Of a DNA stretch of 64,000 nt, positions 22,516 through 31,978 are shown piece after piece (position 1 is the first letter of the stretch; each line of letters begins with the position of its first letter). Made by a program: the position numbers and the translations under genes. The notes under the pieces are model-generated. The model saw nothing but the letters and a program-made list of their open reading frames with translations, ran no database searches and was not told the origin of the DNA. The DNA is from Strobilurus pachycystidiatus (lineage: Eukaryota > Basidiomycota > Agaricomycetes > Agaricales > Physalacriaceae): contig JAHLMK010000013.1 of NCBI GenBank assembly GCA_019915135.1, forward strand, positions 1,302,001-1,366,000. The letters run 5' to 3'.

Positions 22516-22688
22516 CCGAAAAGACTCGATAGAGTCGATAGCTGCGCTTCAGAGAGCTGCAGCGCGAGATCCGAAATCGTAGATAAAGGGGAAACGACAA
22601 GTGAGCTACGATCACGTGTCTATGGTACGCTGCGTAAATCCTCGCCTCAATTCCTCCTACCCGCGCCAGCCCCCTTGAGGCTACTAAT
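22516..22688 (-). repeat. Ngaro A1 repeat (5' terminus)
   Basis: The identical partner of A2; the gag ATG follows 30 bp downstream on the minus strand (22485). It presumably holds the promoter for the genomic RNA. Confidence 0.95.
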
Positions 22689-22866
22689 ATACTACCGTAT
22701 TTCGATATCTTTCCATCACATGTACCAAGTAGTTCGACATGCCTTAGAGGTTTAGGCCCTTCTTTTCCGCGATCTTCCTCATTCCGAGGCACTGTGTTTG
22801 ATGAATATGACGTAACTCGGCTCTTGACTCTTACCATCACTGTGCCCCATAACTTCAAACCCAACG

Positions 22867-23828
22867 ATGAACGATGCAGAGGTCGGATAATTCCCAAATA
22901 TCTTTTCCTCATTGACATAGTCCTCAGTCTCCACAGTCGTGTCCACGCATGCCCCCGAACGATAAGAGTGAAAGCTCGTCTGCAACGCTTGTAGGTCCAA
23001 ATACAGCATATTTGTGGCGCATGGTTGATGGCCTTTCAGTCTCCGTTCGACATAGAGACATCCCAGGAAGGGGCTCCAAGTCTTCCTGTGATTTGCGCAG
23101 AACTTTTTAGCTCGGAGATTGCACTGCACGCCGCTGTACAATACCTCTCCGCGCAGGTAGCCAGGCACGTTCCGCACCGCAAGCATCCTGTCCTACTGGA
23201 GCTGAGATCGCTTACCTACACTCTCCTGTCCACCGTCGATATGGCCGTGGAGAACGCCTCATTCTTTCTTAGCAGCTGCTCCGGTACCTTTCGGGTTTCA
23301 TATAGTGCTGGACGACCACTCAGCGAAAAGGCTTTGGGGTACTACGAGCAGATGGCCTCTGCCTGTCGTCGTGCTGTCGGTGCCCTTCAACTTGTTGAGT
23401 CTCGTCTCGATTATCTTGAGCAGCGGCTGGTGCTTGAACTCGGCGGCCCAACCGGCTATCTGTACTTCCTTCGCGCGCTCCAACAGATCCCCTTTGCTGG
23501 CTTGGGCACTCGGGCCTCACTGGTTGATGATATTCCTATCCTGATGCACGCGATCAAAGCGCACATGCGGGAGATCGTAGATCTCCTCCGATTCTTGCAG
23601 ACTCGACTCGCTCGCTTCCACTCGGCATTCGAAGACTCGTCGTGGGCGCGCCACGAATGTGCGAAAGCCGAACTCTATGTTGAGACGTTGCACAATCTAT
23701 CGAATCTCCTCGGGACCCATGCGCCAGACGTTCATTATCTGATGTACGACTTAAAGGATGGTAATGGCGTGGTCTGGCTTGACTCATCTTTTACTAGAGA
23801 TGGAGAGCCTGTTGAGAAGACGGACTGA
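22867..23828 (+). CDS. Helical protein of unknown function (gene A', paralogue of gene A)
   Basis: Three exons, 22867-22881, 22928-22990 and 23040-23828, close in phase to 288 aa. Exon sizes 15 and 63 nt and both intron positions are the same as in gene A at 11856. The proteins are closely similar throughout, with an extra C-terminal tail here (GEPVEKTD). The upstream 80 bp also align. The Ngaro element inserted about 180 bp upstream of this start, so its regulation may now depend partly on element sequence. Function not recognised. Confidence 0.82.
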
Positions 23829-23879
23829 TACGCTATGACTGTTCTGATGTTGATTCGCTATTCACCATTGCATACTGTG

Positions 23880-23922
23880 ATACGGAAGACCGTAATAGAT
23901 TATGATCTACAAAATGTGTAGT
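23880..23922 (+). pseudogene. Relic of the 3' end of a MYND-type gene
   Basis: About 40 bp ending in TAG aligns with the last codons of the MYND gene at 11005. The tail here reads DYDLQNV-stop against DYKVQDV-stop there. No MYND finger or earlier exon is present upstream. It lies 30 bp from the stop of the NTF2-like gene, tail to tail. Confidence 0.5.
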
Positions 23923-23952
23923 AGAAAATGAAAGAGTCGGGGCAGCCTGAGT

Positions 23953-24495
23953 TTACACTCGGCTGCCCTTCCTTTCTGCGACCCTCCTCTCAAAATCCTT
24001 GCGCGCAGAAGTGTCGCTGAACTCTGACATCCGCACGATTTTGGTGCAAGACTCGTCAGTCTCGACGATGAAGATGTATTCCTGATGCCACGGGACGCCG
24101 ACCTCTGTCTCCGGGCAGTCCGATTCCACCTGGTGACGGTCAACACAAGCAACATCGAGGTAAGGAGACGATATACGGACATATGCTGTGATTCCAGTGT
24201 TCCCGCGATGCTCATACACCTTCTTTATCGTGAACTGCATTGAGAGTAAGTCATGACATGGCGCACGTCTGCGAGAGCATACCTTGAACGCTCCTGGAGA
24301 AAATATTAAGCCGAGACGCTTGAACCGATCCACGAGGTCTTGCTTGTTGTATTCTGACCGCCCGACGGATGCAGGGAGAAAAGTCATTGTGAAGTCCTCT
24401 GTCAAGACGCTGGCGGCCTTATCTCCGTTTTGTGAGCATGTGGCGTCGAAGTAGGCTTGGAGAAGCTTGGAGGCGGGGTGTGGGCTAGATGACAT
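23953..24495 (-). CDS. NTF2-like / SnoaL-like small protein (1)
   Basis: Exons 24495-24283, 24234-24181 and 24129-23953 close in phase to 147 aa. The introns are 48 and 51 bp at the positions used by the neighbour at 24767-25324. The layout fits an NTF2-like cone fold: an N-terminal helix LLQAYFDATCSQNGDKAASVL, then TEDFTMTFLPASVG, then strands with IFIVETDESCTKIVRMSEF. Such proteins serve as small-ligand-binding proteins or isomerase-like enzymes in fungi. No catalytic His/Asp pair can be assigned with confidence. It is cytosolic by absence of a signal peptide. Confidence 0.85.
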   Translation of the reverse strand: MSSSPHPASKLLQAYFDATCSQNGDKAASVLTEDFTMTFLPASVGRSEYNKQDLVDRFKRLGLIFSPGAFKVCSRRRAPCHDLLSMQFTIKKVYEHRGNTGITAYVRISSPYLDVACVDRHQVESDCPETEVGVPWHQEYIFIVETDESCTKIVRMSEFSDTSARKDFERRVAERKGSRV

Positions 24496-24766
24496 GGATA
24501 GGTTGTCAAACAAGGCGGCAGAAGACGAATGTACTTGATCCACTTCGGCATTGGAACCATTGATATGACGAGATAGTGATCATGCCTGTTTCCCGAGGGA
24601 TGCCGGACATGATGAAGAAGTAAGCGTTGTCATCGATATGATGGGACGACGCGTACGCAGCAATCGTGTGAACTCAGTCCGTACATAGTCCTTAGATGCG
24701 TTTACCCATTGCAACAGTGAGTCGATAGGACTTATTCACAGTACAATGAATCTACTAGGAGGAGAC

Positions 24767-25324
24767 TTACTTTTCGTCTCCTACAAGTGTCGCCTTTGCC
24801 TGGAACTCCTTCATAAAGCCACTATCCATGAACTCTGTCATCCTCGCGATCTTCGTCCTCGTCTCGTTCAGCTCCAACACGAACATGTACTCGTTGTGCC
24901 ACGGGATGCCGACTTTAGTGGATGGGCAGTCAGATTCGACCTGAGTTCATGGGTAGGTAAAGAGTGTGAGGACGAGGAGTATAATTTTAATCATCACTGA
25001 CATGCGCTGTCACCCCGCTGCCATCCTTCAACTCGTACGTCTCCTTGATTGTGAACTGCGCTTGAGCTCAATATACGCGACTCGACTTGAAGCTAGACAT
25101 TGGGGGCATACCTTCATTCCGCCAGCAGGAAACCATGCTTTGATCACCGTGCCAACGAGGTGCGCCACGCCGTTCCTGTCTATAGAGGACTGGCCCCCTA
25201 GCGATGCGGGATATGCCGACACCGTGAAGTCGTCCGAGAGCAAGGTGAGGACTTTCTCGGGGTCGAGAGCGGTGACGGCGTCGAAGTAGGCGCGTAGGAA
25301 GTCGATGGGCGTTGTGGGACTCAT
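24767..25324 (-). CDS. NTF2-like / SnoaL-like small protein (2)
   Basis: Exons 25324-25112, 25055-25002 and 24940-24767 close in phase to 146 aa. Exons 1 and 2 have exactly the lengths of paralogue 1 (213 and 54 nt). The motif series is shared: DFLRAYFDAV, SDDFTVSAYPASLGG, FTIKETYELKDGSGVTAH, VESDCPSTKVGIPWHNEY, KIARMTEFMDS. The gene lies 271 bp upstream of paralogue 1 on the same strand, a tandem pair. The ligand is unknown. Confidence 0.85.
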
Positions 25325-26488
25325 ATATCGATATCGATGTGGGGAGATGATAATCCGTGAGATTGGGAGAAAGGAACATTTTATAAGAAGTGTTATAGGC
25401 CCAAGGTACACGTCACTTCAGGGCAAACGCTAAAGGAGAATGATAAAGGTCATCGGCGGAAATGTACCGTTACGAGAAAAGCAGTGCGCGCCATAGAGAC
25501 AATCGGAGTTGTTCGGTGGTAGGTCTTCCAAGTACGAGCATGGCCGTTCGGACAAGTAAGGATGGACGGATGTTTGATTGGCGGCTGAAGATCCGGGCCC
25601 TCGATCTTTTGCGTCTACTTATTCCTAAGCGAGTCAACCTGTAATCATTCGCGGATTCTTGGCGATGAATGTTTTCGAGACAAGATCCAGTTGAGGAGGA
25701 TTGTATTTGCTTACCAGTATACAGAGACACGAGTTACAGCCAGAGGTTGGAATTCTTGCGGCAAAAATCGATTTGGGCGCAAGCATTTCCTGCGGTGCGT
25801 GTCTTGGTTGGGCGAGTCATGTTCTGTCGCGTCTAATCGATCTTCATCCATGGCGAACACGAAAGTCTTGCGCAATCGACATGCCCCTAGCAGATGAAAG
25901 TCGAGGAGGGCGTCTTTCGTTTTGCGGGCCGGACGCCGGCATACGTTACCTCTATGGTCACCGTCACGTTGACACTCTCCCCTCGACAACCATCAGACCA
26001 CCGTAGCTTTCTGGGACACGTCGTCTTCCTACCACTCCACCCACGACGCTCGTCCGCGACCATCCTCCCGTCTTCACGCCATATCAAGCGCGCACCTCCT
26101 TCGTCATTGGACGCGCCATGCTAGGATTTGGGGACCGCAGGACTTTGGCCTGGTGAGTCGCTTGTTTAGCTTATACCGTGGCTTTAGGGCTAAAATGCGC
26201 GTTTGCAGCGCACCATGACTGCACACAGTGCGCTGCATGGCTCATTGCCCCCGGCCTATCGCACACGTAGCACGCTTACCGACGGTTGGAGACGATATGC
26301 ACGCCCAGTCTGGTGCGTTGTCGCGTCATCTTCTCCATGCTCATCTGCTTGACATTGTCCAGTTCCTCCCGTAAACATGGTGTCGTGCCCCTGGGGTATC
26401 CCTGCCTGGACGTTGCCGCCATAATGGGTGGGTGCCGACGACGACTTCGCCGCGGAAACTCGTACGGCCAACATGTTTGACAACTATC
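25325..26488. other. Intergenic between NTF2-like pair and tRNA-Lys
   Basis: Several short open frames occur on both strands, but none with convincing composition, start context or homology. I call nothing here. Confidence 0.4.
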
Positions 26489-26587
26489 GCCCGCCTAGCT
26501 CAATCGGATAGAGCGTCAGACTTTTACGGGGTCTGCCACGGCGGGATCGTAATCTGAAGGCTGCGAGTTCGACCCTCGCGGTGGGCT
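26489..26587 (+). tRNA. tRNA-Lys (TTT) with a 25-nt intron
   Basis: Same acceptor, D, anticodon and T arms as the tRNA-Lys at 6326, but the anticodon is TTT (26523-26525). The intron 26527-26551 follows base 37, leaving a mature length of 74 nt. The intron is G-rich and differs in sequence from the other two. Confidence 0.92.
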
Positions 26588-27260
26588 ATACCTCCGGACA
26601 TGATATTCTTTTTCGTCGTCGTGGCGCCCATTTGGCCCAATTTTGAGGACACCAGGGTCCAGGGCTCCGAGCCTCCATCTGCAGTATGTGGCAAGGTCAG
26701 CACTTGGCGTGAGGTTTATGACTCATGACGGCACGTTAGGCTTGAGCGCGAGCAAAGCAACATCGATGGAACCTGGCCCAATTCTTCCTCAAACCCAACA
26801 ATGCTCGATCTGAGTCTTCTTCTGCTACCAGGTACGCCCTCTTTCAAAGTTGGCCGATACGACAGCTCGCCTGACTGATTGATCATCAAGGTAGATCGGA
26901 GGTTAGCTGGACGGTATACAATTCATCCATGGACGCCTAACACCTCAAGATACCCTCTTTTGTCGCTTCGTACCTAGCTGTACAGGCGATTCGCGAAGCC
27001 CGAATGCCCCACGGTAGCTGTTCAATCGCTCGCGCCGCAAGTCTCCTCCATCCCATGTAACAACCCCAACAGTTCGCGCACGCCATCCTTCTAGGCCCCC
27101 TTCTTCGTCCCTTGCCTCTCCCTCCTCCTCATTTCGCTCTTCCCCTGCTCCACTCCCTTGGCCGGTTATCCCCTCCGTTCCCATTGACACTTGCTCTCGT
27201 GGCCTCCCTCCCGCTGTGCCTGCCCGAGCTCATAGTTAGAGCGCCGCCACCGTGGTCATC
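26588..27260. other. Intergenic between two tRNA-Lys genes
   Basis: No supported gene. An 81-codon minus-strand frame (27190-26945) is compositionally biased (Gly/Glu/Arg) and opens with a non-ATG codon. Confidence 0.4.
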
Positions 27261-27348
27261 GCCCGCCTAGCTCAATCGGATAGAGCGTCAGACTCTTACG
27301 GCGGAAGTTGCGATCTGAAGGCTGCGAGTTCGACCCTCGCGGTGGGCT
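27261..27348 (+). tRNA. tRNA-Lys (CTT) with a 14-nt intron
   Basis: The mature part matches the gene at 6326, with anticodon CTT at 27295-27297 and intron 27299-27312 only 14 nt long. Mature length is 74 nt. Confidence 0.92.
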
Positions 27349-27706
27349 ACCATACCTTTTCGTTTTTTGCTATAAGTCCAGGGCCGAGGCACGAAATGGC
27401 GCTCACGAGTCCTGACTTCGTAGGCATCAGTCCGAGTCTCAGGACATTTGGCCTTCCCACATATCTTGATTCTTTGCCGAGTCGGCGAGATGTCGTTTGT
27501 CATCGCGAAGACGACTCGGACTAGACTCTTGTCGAGCCACCTGAAAAGAACTTTACTTGCCCTCCTTCCTAACACCTATCTTCTCCTTGATATTCGAATG
27601 CCTTCAGACTGGCAGCTATACTGGTATCTTCCTTCGATGAGTTACCATTGTCGATACTCATGGACAGGTAGTATCACAGACCTCCAAGTCCAGCGGGCTT
27701 CAAGCG

Positions 27707-28192
27707 CTAACGGCGTGTGTGGCAGTCGCGAGTCGTATAAACCAGAATATTGTTCCGATGACCAGGATTGAGCACTTCGGTCTCTTCCGGCCATCGTTCT
27801 ACCTGCGCATCACCACGAACGTCAACGGGTGCCAGGAAGCAAAGGTCAAAGCGCTTGGCAGGAGTGGGAAGGTCTTCTATCTTCGAACGGATGTGACGAT
27901 GGCCATCGAATATTTCCTTGATGGTATACTAAGTACTGGTGGTCAGTACGCCTGATTGAGAGGAATCTGGGCCTACGCATACTGTCATTGCACCAGGCTG
28001 GAACATCGCTCTCAAGGCGGTCTTATAAGCGTTCGCCAGTCCTTTCCTGTCCAAGACGCGCTTCCCGAGCGACTTTGGATACGTCGTGTCGGTGAAGTCG
28101 TCTGAAAGCAGGACGAGAAGCTTCTCGGTGTCGTGTGAAGAGGCGGAGGAGGGCAAAGCGCGGAAGAAGTCAAGAGGCGTGGAGAGAATCAT
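27707..28192 (-). CDS. NTF2-like protein (3) with a replaced C-terminus
   Basis: Exon 1 (28192-27983, 70 codons) is a clear paralogue of the other two NTF2-like genes: DFFRALPSSASSHDTEKLL, SDDFTDTTYPKSLGKR, YKTALRAMFQPGAM. A 54-bp intron (27982-27929) is at the conserved position. Exon 2 (27928-27707) starts with the family motif TIKEIFDG and then reads unrelated residues antisense to the C2-like fragment, to a stop 74 codons on. The predicted 143 aa is close to the normal family length by chance, but the C-terminal strands of the fold are gone. The product is probably non-functional or novel. Confidence 0.55.
27719..27895 (+). pseudogene. 5' fragment of a C2-like gene (paralogue 3)
   Basis: The plus strand encodes FRPSFYLRITTNVNGCQEAKVKALG and on to YLRTDVT. 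This matches the core of the C2-like paralogues at 6791 and 7835 (RPSYYVRILIRKDGQ, FKPTFRLAITARMNG). Homology stops near 27895, exactly where minus-strand similarity to the NTF2-like family begins. The second half of the gene is missing. It lies 370 bp downstream of a tRNA-Lys, as paralogue 1 lies 367 bp downstream of another. Confidence 0.65.
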
Positions 28193-28626
28193 TGCCGTTA
28201 TGTCAGGGCTTGTAAGAACAGTCTGAAGGTGGGTTATATACAGGTTATATACGACCGCTGCACCAAGCCAGTCAATGTTATGACATCGTGAATCCGGGCA
28301 TGACGACTGTAAACGCGTATCTGAAGTGAACGGGGATGAGAATCCGAGAATTGAGTAGGACAGATGTCGCGCCACACAGAAATCTAGGTGTGAAACACTG
28401 AAAGTGACGAAGATCCTCCTCCAGCAATGCAACTAGTGAAGAGATGTCCAAATGGCCATGACGTAAACTGCACAACTCGATCCATTGATCCCCAATTTCA
28501 AATCGGGCCGACTGTGCGCGTATCGCGCGCTTGCTGTCAACCATGCAGGGTAGCCGCCGGGAGCAAAACCATTTCTTTCCGTGCCACCATCAGCGCCAAT
28601 TCCTCCCACACTCGTTTCGTCGGCCC
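28193..28626. other. Intergenic, divergent promoters
   Basis: This lies between the start of NTF2-like gene 3 (minus) and the DUF6533 gene (plus). No gene is seen. Confidence 0.45.
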
Positions 28627-30395
28627 ATGGAAGGCGGGTTCCTCCAGGAACTGACGGGCCATAATGCTACACGAGTGCGTGTCCTTTTGCTTTCTGGCAG
28701 CTTGAAAGCTTACAAGATACAACATCAGCTCGCTTTCGGTATGTTTCGGAAATTGCGCCTCGTATCTCTTGGACGATAGCGCTAACAACGGGCAGTGGCA
28801 GGCCTTACGGTCACCTTATATGACATCCTACTTACGCTCGATGCCGAATTGACATTGGTGTGGATGCGCAACTGGTCCATGGGCAAGGTGCTATTCCTGA
28901 TGGTACGTCTTTGTTTGCTCCCAATACGTTAAGCTCGCTCTACTTGCCAATGCTCTTTGGTTTTGTTCACAGCCACGTATAAGCTCTGACACACTCTCAG
29001 AACCGTTATATACCGCCAATCATTATCGGGTTGGCCATCTACTGTGCGAATGCTCTCACGTCCCATCTTCTTGCCTCTCTCGCTCACGTCGACTCTAGCT
29101 GCCTCAGCTAATTCAAATGTGGGTTCGATCCTTCTTGTCTCGCCCATCCCCTCTCGCATCGATGCCGGTTACTTATGTACTCACCTATCTTCGCAGTTGT
29201 AAGGCCCACTCTTGTGGCAAACTTGCGCGCTGATATCAACAGTTGCGAAACTTATTATGTACTATCCAACTTATTCAACATATTATGCACTGCTATCGTT
29301 CAAGGTACGCCTCAGTTCTCACTGTGTACTGCATACGCTCAAGCTCTCCTGTCCACTGATCAGTCATCCTTGCCCTACGCACCTACGCGCTGTACCTCAC
29401 AAACTTATCGCTCTACTCCATGGCGCTGCTCCTCATCATTCCCACGGTGCTGGCCATCTTTCTTTCGGTGTGGATTTACGTTCGCTGGGTTGTCGGTACG
29501 TCACAACCTCCTCAGTTCCCCCATATCATACGCACGTTATCACTTGGGCCCAGTCGAAACGTCCCCTCCCTGGAACCTTGACGCGGGCTGTTTCTACGTG
29601 CACTGCGCCAACGTCCGGTGTCGTGGCGGATGGATTTTCATGGGCTGCTATTATTTCGGCTTTGATGCATGTCTGTCGTCTCGCCTAATCTACTCCGTAG
29701 GCGCCGACTAATAGATGACCCGCAGTTACACTCGCCCTCACAATCTACAAATACCTCCAGATAGGTCGAGTCCGACAAGAAAGCAACACCCACTTGGACC
29801 CCGAACTCGGGCTCGTCCTTGCTCAGTTTGAGTCGACCTTTCTGCAAACGCTGTTCCGCGATGGTGGGTTATTCGATTGAGCCGTCCGTATCCTCCTTCG
29901 TGACAAAAACCTGCAGGGTTTCTATTCTATGCCGGCAAGTCTTGCGGGGTCCCCTTCCAACGATTTGTCTGATAAAATCTCATTCGCATTCTAGCCATTG
30001 CAGGTTAGTCCCGCTCCACTACTCGCCGTCAATGGTCCGCAGTCTCCTTTACTTAAGGTCCTTTGCAGCAATCATGATTGCCAACATATTACTGATGACC
30101 CTCGCACCGGGGTATCTGATCCACCTCTTGACGGGGTCAGTGAGTCTCACCGGGCCCAGAATCTCGAGATCTAATTATTGAACCAGACCCACTTTGGCAC
30201 TGCGATCCACGCTATGTTCAAGGTGACTCCCTCCTCGCTGACATCGGGCGTCAATGAATACTTCCCAGATTATTTCTGCACCTGCGCTCTTCACAACAAG
30301 AGCCGCCGGGACTGCCTTCCATTGGATCGTCAATTCTTTCTCCCCTTGAACCGATTACCTTTGCGACCCGTCGACATGGACCGCGGCATACTTAG
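28627..30395 (+). CDS. DUF6533 multi-pass membrane protein
   Basis: Eleven or so exons. Confident ones: 28627-28738, 28802-28902, 29001 onward, one ending 29304, 29364-29495, 29554-29670, 29726-29863, 29917-29936, 30069-30135, 30187-30222 and 30269-30395. The junction between the third and fourth exons is unresolved. The N-terminal DUF6533 signature is plain (LYDILLTLDAELTLVWMR, MGKVLFLMNRYIPP). Further membrane segments include VILALRTYALYLTN, SMALLLIIPTVLAIFLSVW and AIMIANILLMTLAPGYLIHL, and the usual tail motif SRLFLHLR is present. About seven membrane spans are expected. This is a large Agaricomycete family of unknown function, receptor-like in layout. The intron after 29936 appears to use a GC donor. 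Confidence 0.75.
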
Positions 30396-30555
30396 GGGGT
30401 CATGATGTGGGGCGGGTGACGCGAAGCAGAAGGTGATGAGAGTAGTACACGACGGGCAGACAGCGGAACATACACGACATAATCCCCAGTGTCGTCTCGT
30501 ACGAAGTTGGGCCGAAATGCGAATTTATTGCACGGGCAAACTGCCGGACCGAATC

Positions 30556-31978
30556 TCAGCCTATGACACTTGGTTGCGTGAAAGTACAAGTGGAGCAACG
30601 TCGCCTGTGCGCCGCGCAGCCGATACATGCAGGATTATATGTGTATTTTGCGTCACTATCCGCACTGACATAGCACGCCTGTTCCAACTCGTCACACCTC
30701 TCGCACTATCAAGAAATTTTAGTAATGGGTCCAGTCGTATGTCCCAGAATTGACCGTAGGAACTTACAGGGGGATGCCGCACGATTTTTTCTCTCTTCAT
30801 GAGATAGCGAAACCTCTGACCAGGTTTGTATTTCCGCAACTGTGTCGAGGTTAACTTGTTCGAAGGTGACGGAGAGCGAGATTGATCACTCTCAGACTCG
30901 GTATCGCGGGTCCTGGCTTTCCGGGGACGTCCTCGTTTCTTCTTGGGGAGTTCATCCGGTTCGTCCTCCTTGGTCCGCTTCCGAGTAGGACGTTTATCAG
31001 CGGCGCCCGCTGCTTGTCTGATTAGCATGAAAAAGTTGTCGAAGTCACTGTACACACCAGTTAGCGTAGGTTTGTCCTCCTCCTTCGGCTTCGAGGGCCG
31101 TGTCTGTGGCAACATGAGCGCTTCGTCGTCCGAGGACAGGATTTCGATGACTTCCTGCGGCTCAGGTGATGGAGACTCTGATGGAATCCAGATTTCGCCG
31201 TCTTCTTCTTCTGCTTGTCTATCCGCCTGCTGCTTCATTTCCTGCAAGGAGCCTGGCCCACCGGGAAGCAGCCAGCGCCTTCGTTGATCGAGGAGGGCTT
31301 TCCACCGTTCTAGAGAGCCAGGGCCACATATACTACGCATTACATAGCGTCCTGAGGCAATGGCGTTCATATGACGACGGAAGTCGTGCGACTATATTGG
31401 TGGTTCCAGGTCGTCACCTCAACAGACGAGAATGCAACATCTGAACTTACCATCAAGTCACAAATTTTCTTCGCATGATTGTAGCCTCTATAAGCAACGG
31501 GTCCCGTTTGCTCCTCTCCATCAGCGTCGAGCTGTGCAAGCTCTAGCAACGTATTGTGCGTCGGCGCATAGAACATCGGCTTGGGACCGCCTGTGATGCG
31601 AAAGAGATACGGCGGTGCTCCGATGCACCAACCGACGTCTTCAATGAGCGGCATAGCGGCGATGAATGTTGGAAGCAAAGAATGCTGTGCCTCATCAGTC
31701 TTCTCATGATGGGCGGCAATTGATCGGGCATCGAAGGCAGGTTTTGCATACAATGGTTCGTCGATTCGGGCGAATCCCACAAGATGTACGGACCGAGATG
31801 TGCTGAAAAAGTGGTCTATCAAGATTTTCACAAGTTGGAAACGAGCAATGTAATTCGATTGTAGTTTTCCAACTTTCACGTCTCTGTCAAACACCGCCTC
31901 GGGAGTACCACATGTAAAATGATCAAGGCATACTGTAGAACAACCTTCACCACAGCTTTTTGATACCGTTCCACCCAC
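30556..31978 (-). CDS. Protein with AT-hook-like and Cys-rich C-terminal motifs, unknown
   Basis: Exons (start unresolved, at or before 31978)-31451, 31391-30768 and 30705-30556 join in phase, with introns of 59 and 62 bp. The first part (LVKILIDHFFSTSRSVHLVGFARIDE and on) is globular and unrecognised. The middle is acidic and Ser/Glu/Pro-rich. Then comes an AT-hook-like KKKRGRPRKARTR, a basic RKYKPGQRFRYLMKREK, and a last exon with CERCDELEQAC, CIGC and CSTC. This Cys spacing is common in basidiomycete genes of this kind and suggests zinc binding. A strong donor (GTAAGT) supports the last intron. A DNA-associated role is inferred. No ATG opens the 5' exon, so an upstream exon is missing from the model. 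Confidence 0.6.

Larger units (their letters stand above)
14830..22688 (-). mobile_element. Ngaro-type (DIRS order) YR retrotransposon, complete, about 7.86 kb
   Basis: Read on the minus strand the order is A1 repeat, gag, RT/RNase H, tyrosine recombinase, then B1, A2 and B2. These split direct repeats (A1...B1-A2-B2) are the hallmark of Ngaro/PAT elements. The two A copies (173 bp) and two B copies (200 bp) are each identical, which implies recent activity. No target-site duplication is visible, as expected for integration by a tyrosine recombinase. Coding frames for RT, RNase H and recombinase are open with key residues intact. Between the recombinase and B1 lies an intron-bearing gene on the opposite strand. 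The element landed 46 bp downstream of gene B and about 180 bp upstream of gene A'. Confidence 0.93.

Noticed and set aside
29120..29145. B-box-like GGGTTCGATCC near 29.13 kb
   Set aside because: No foldable tRNA arms around it; it lies in the DUF6533 gene.
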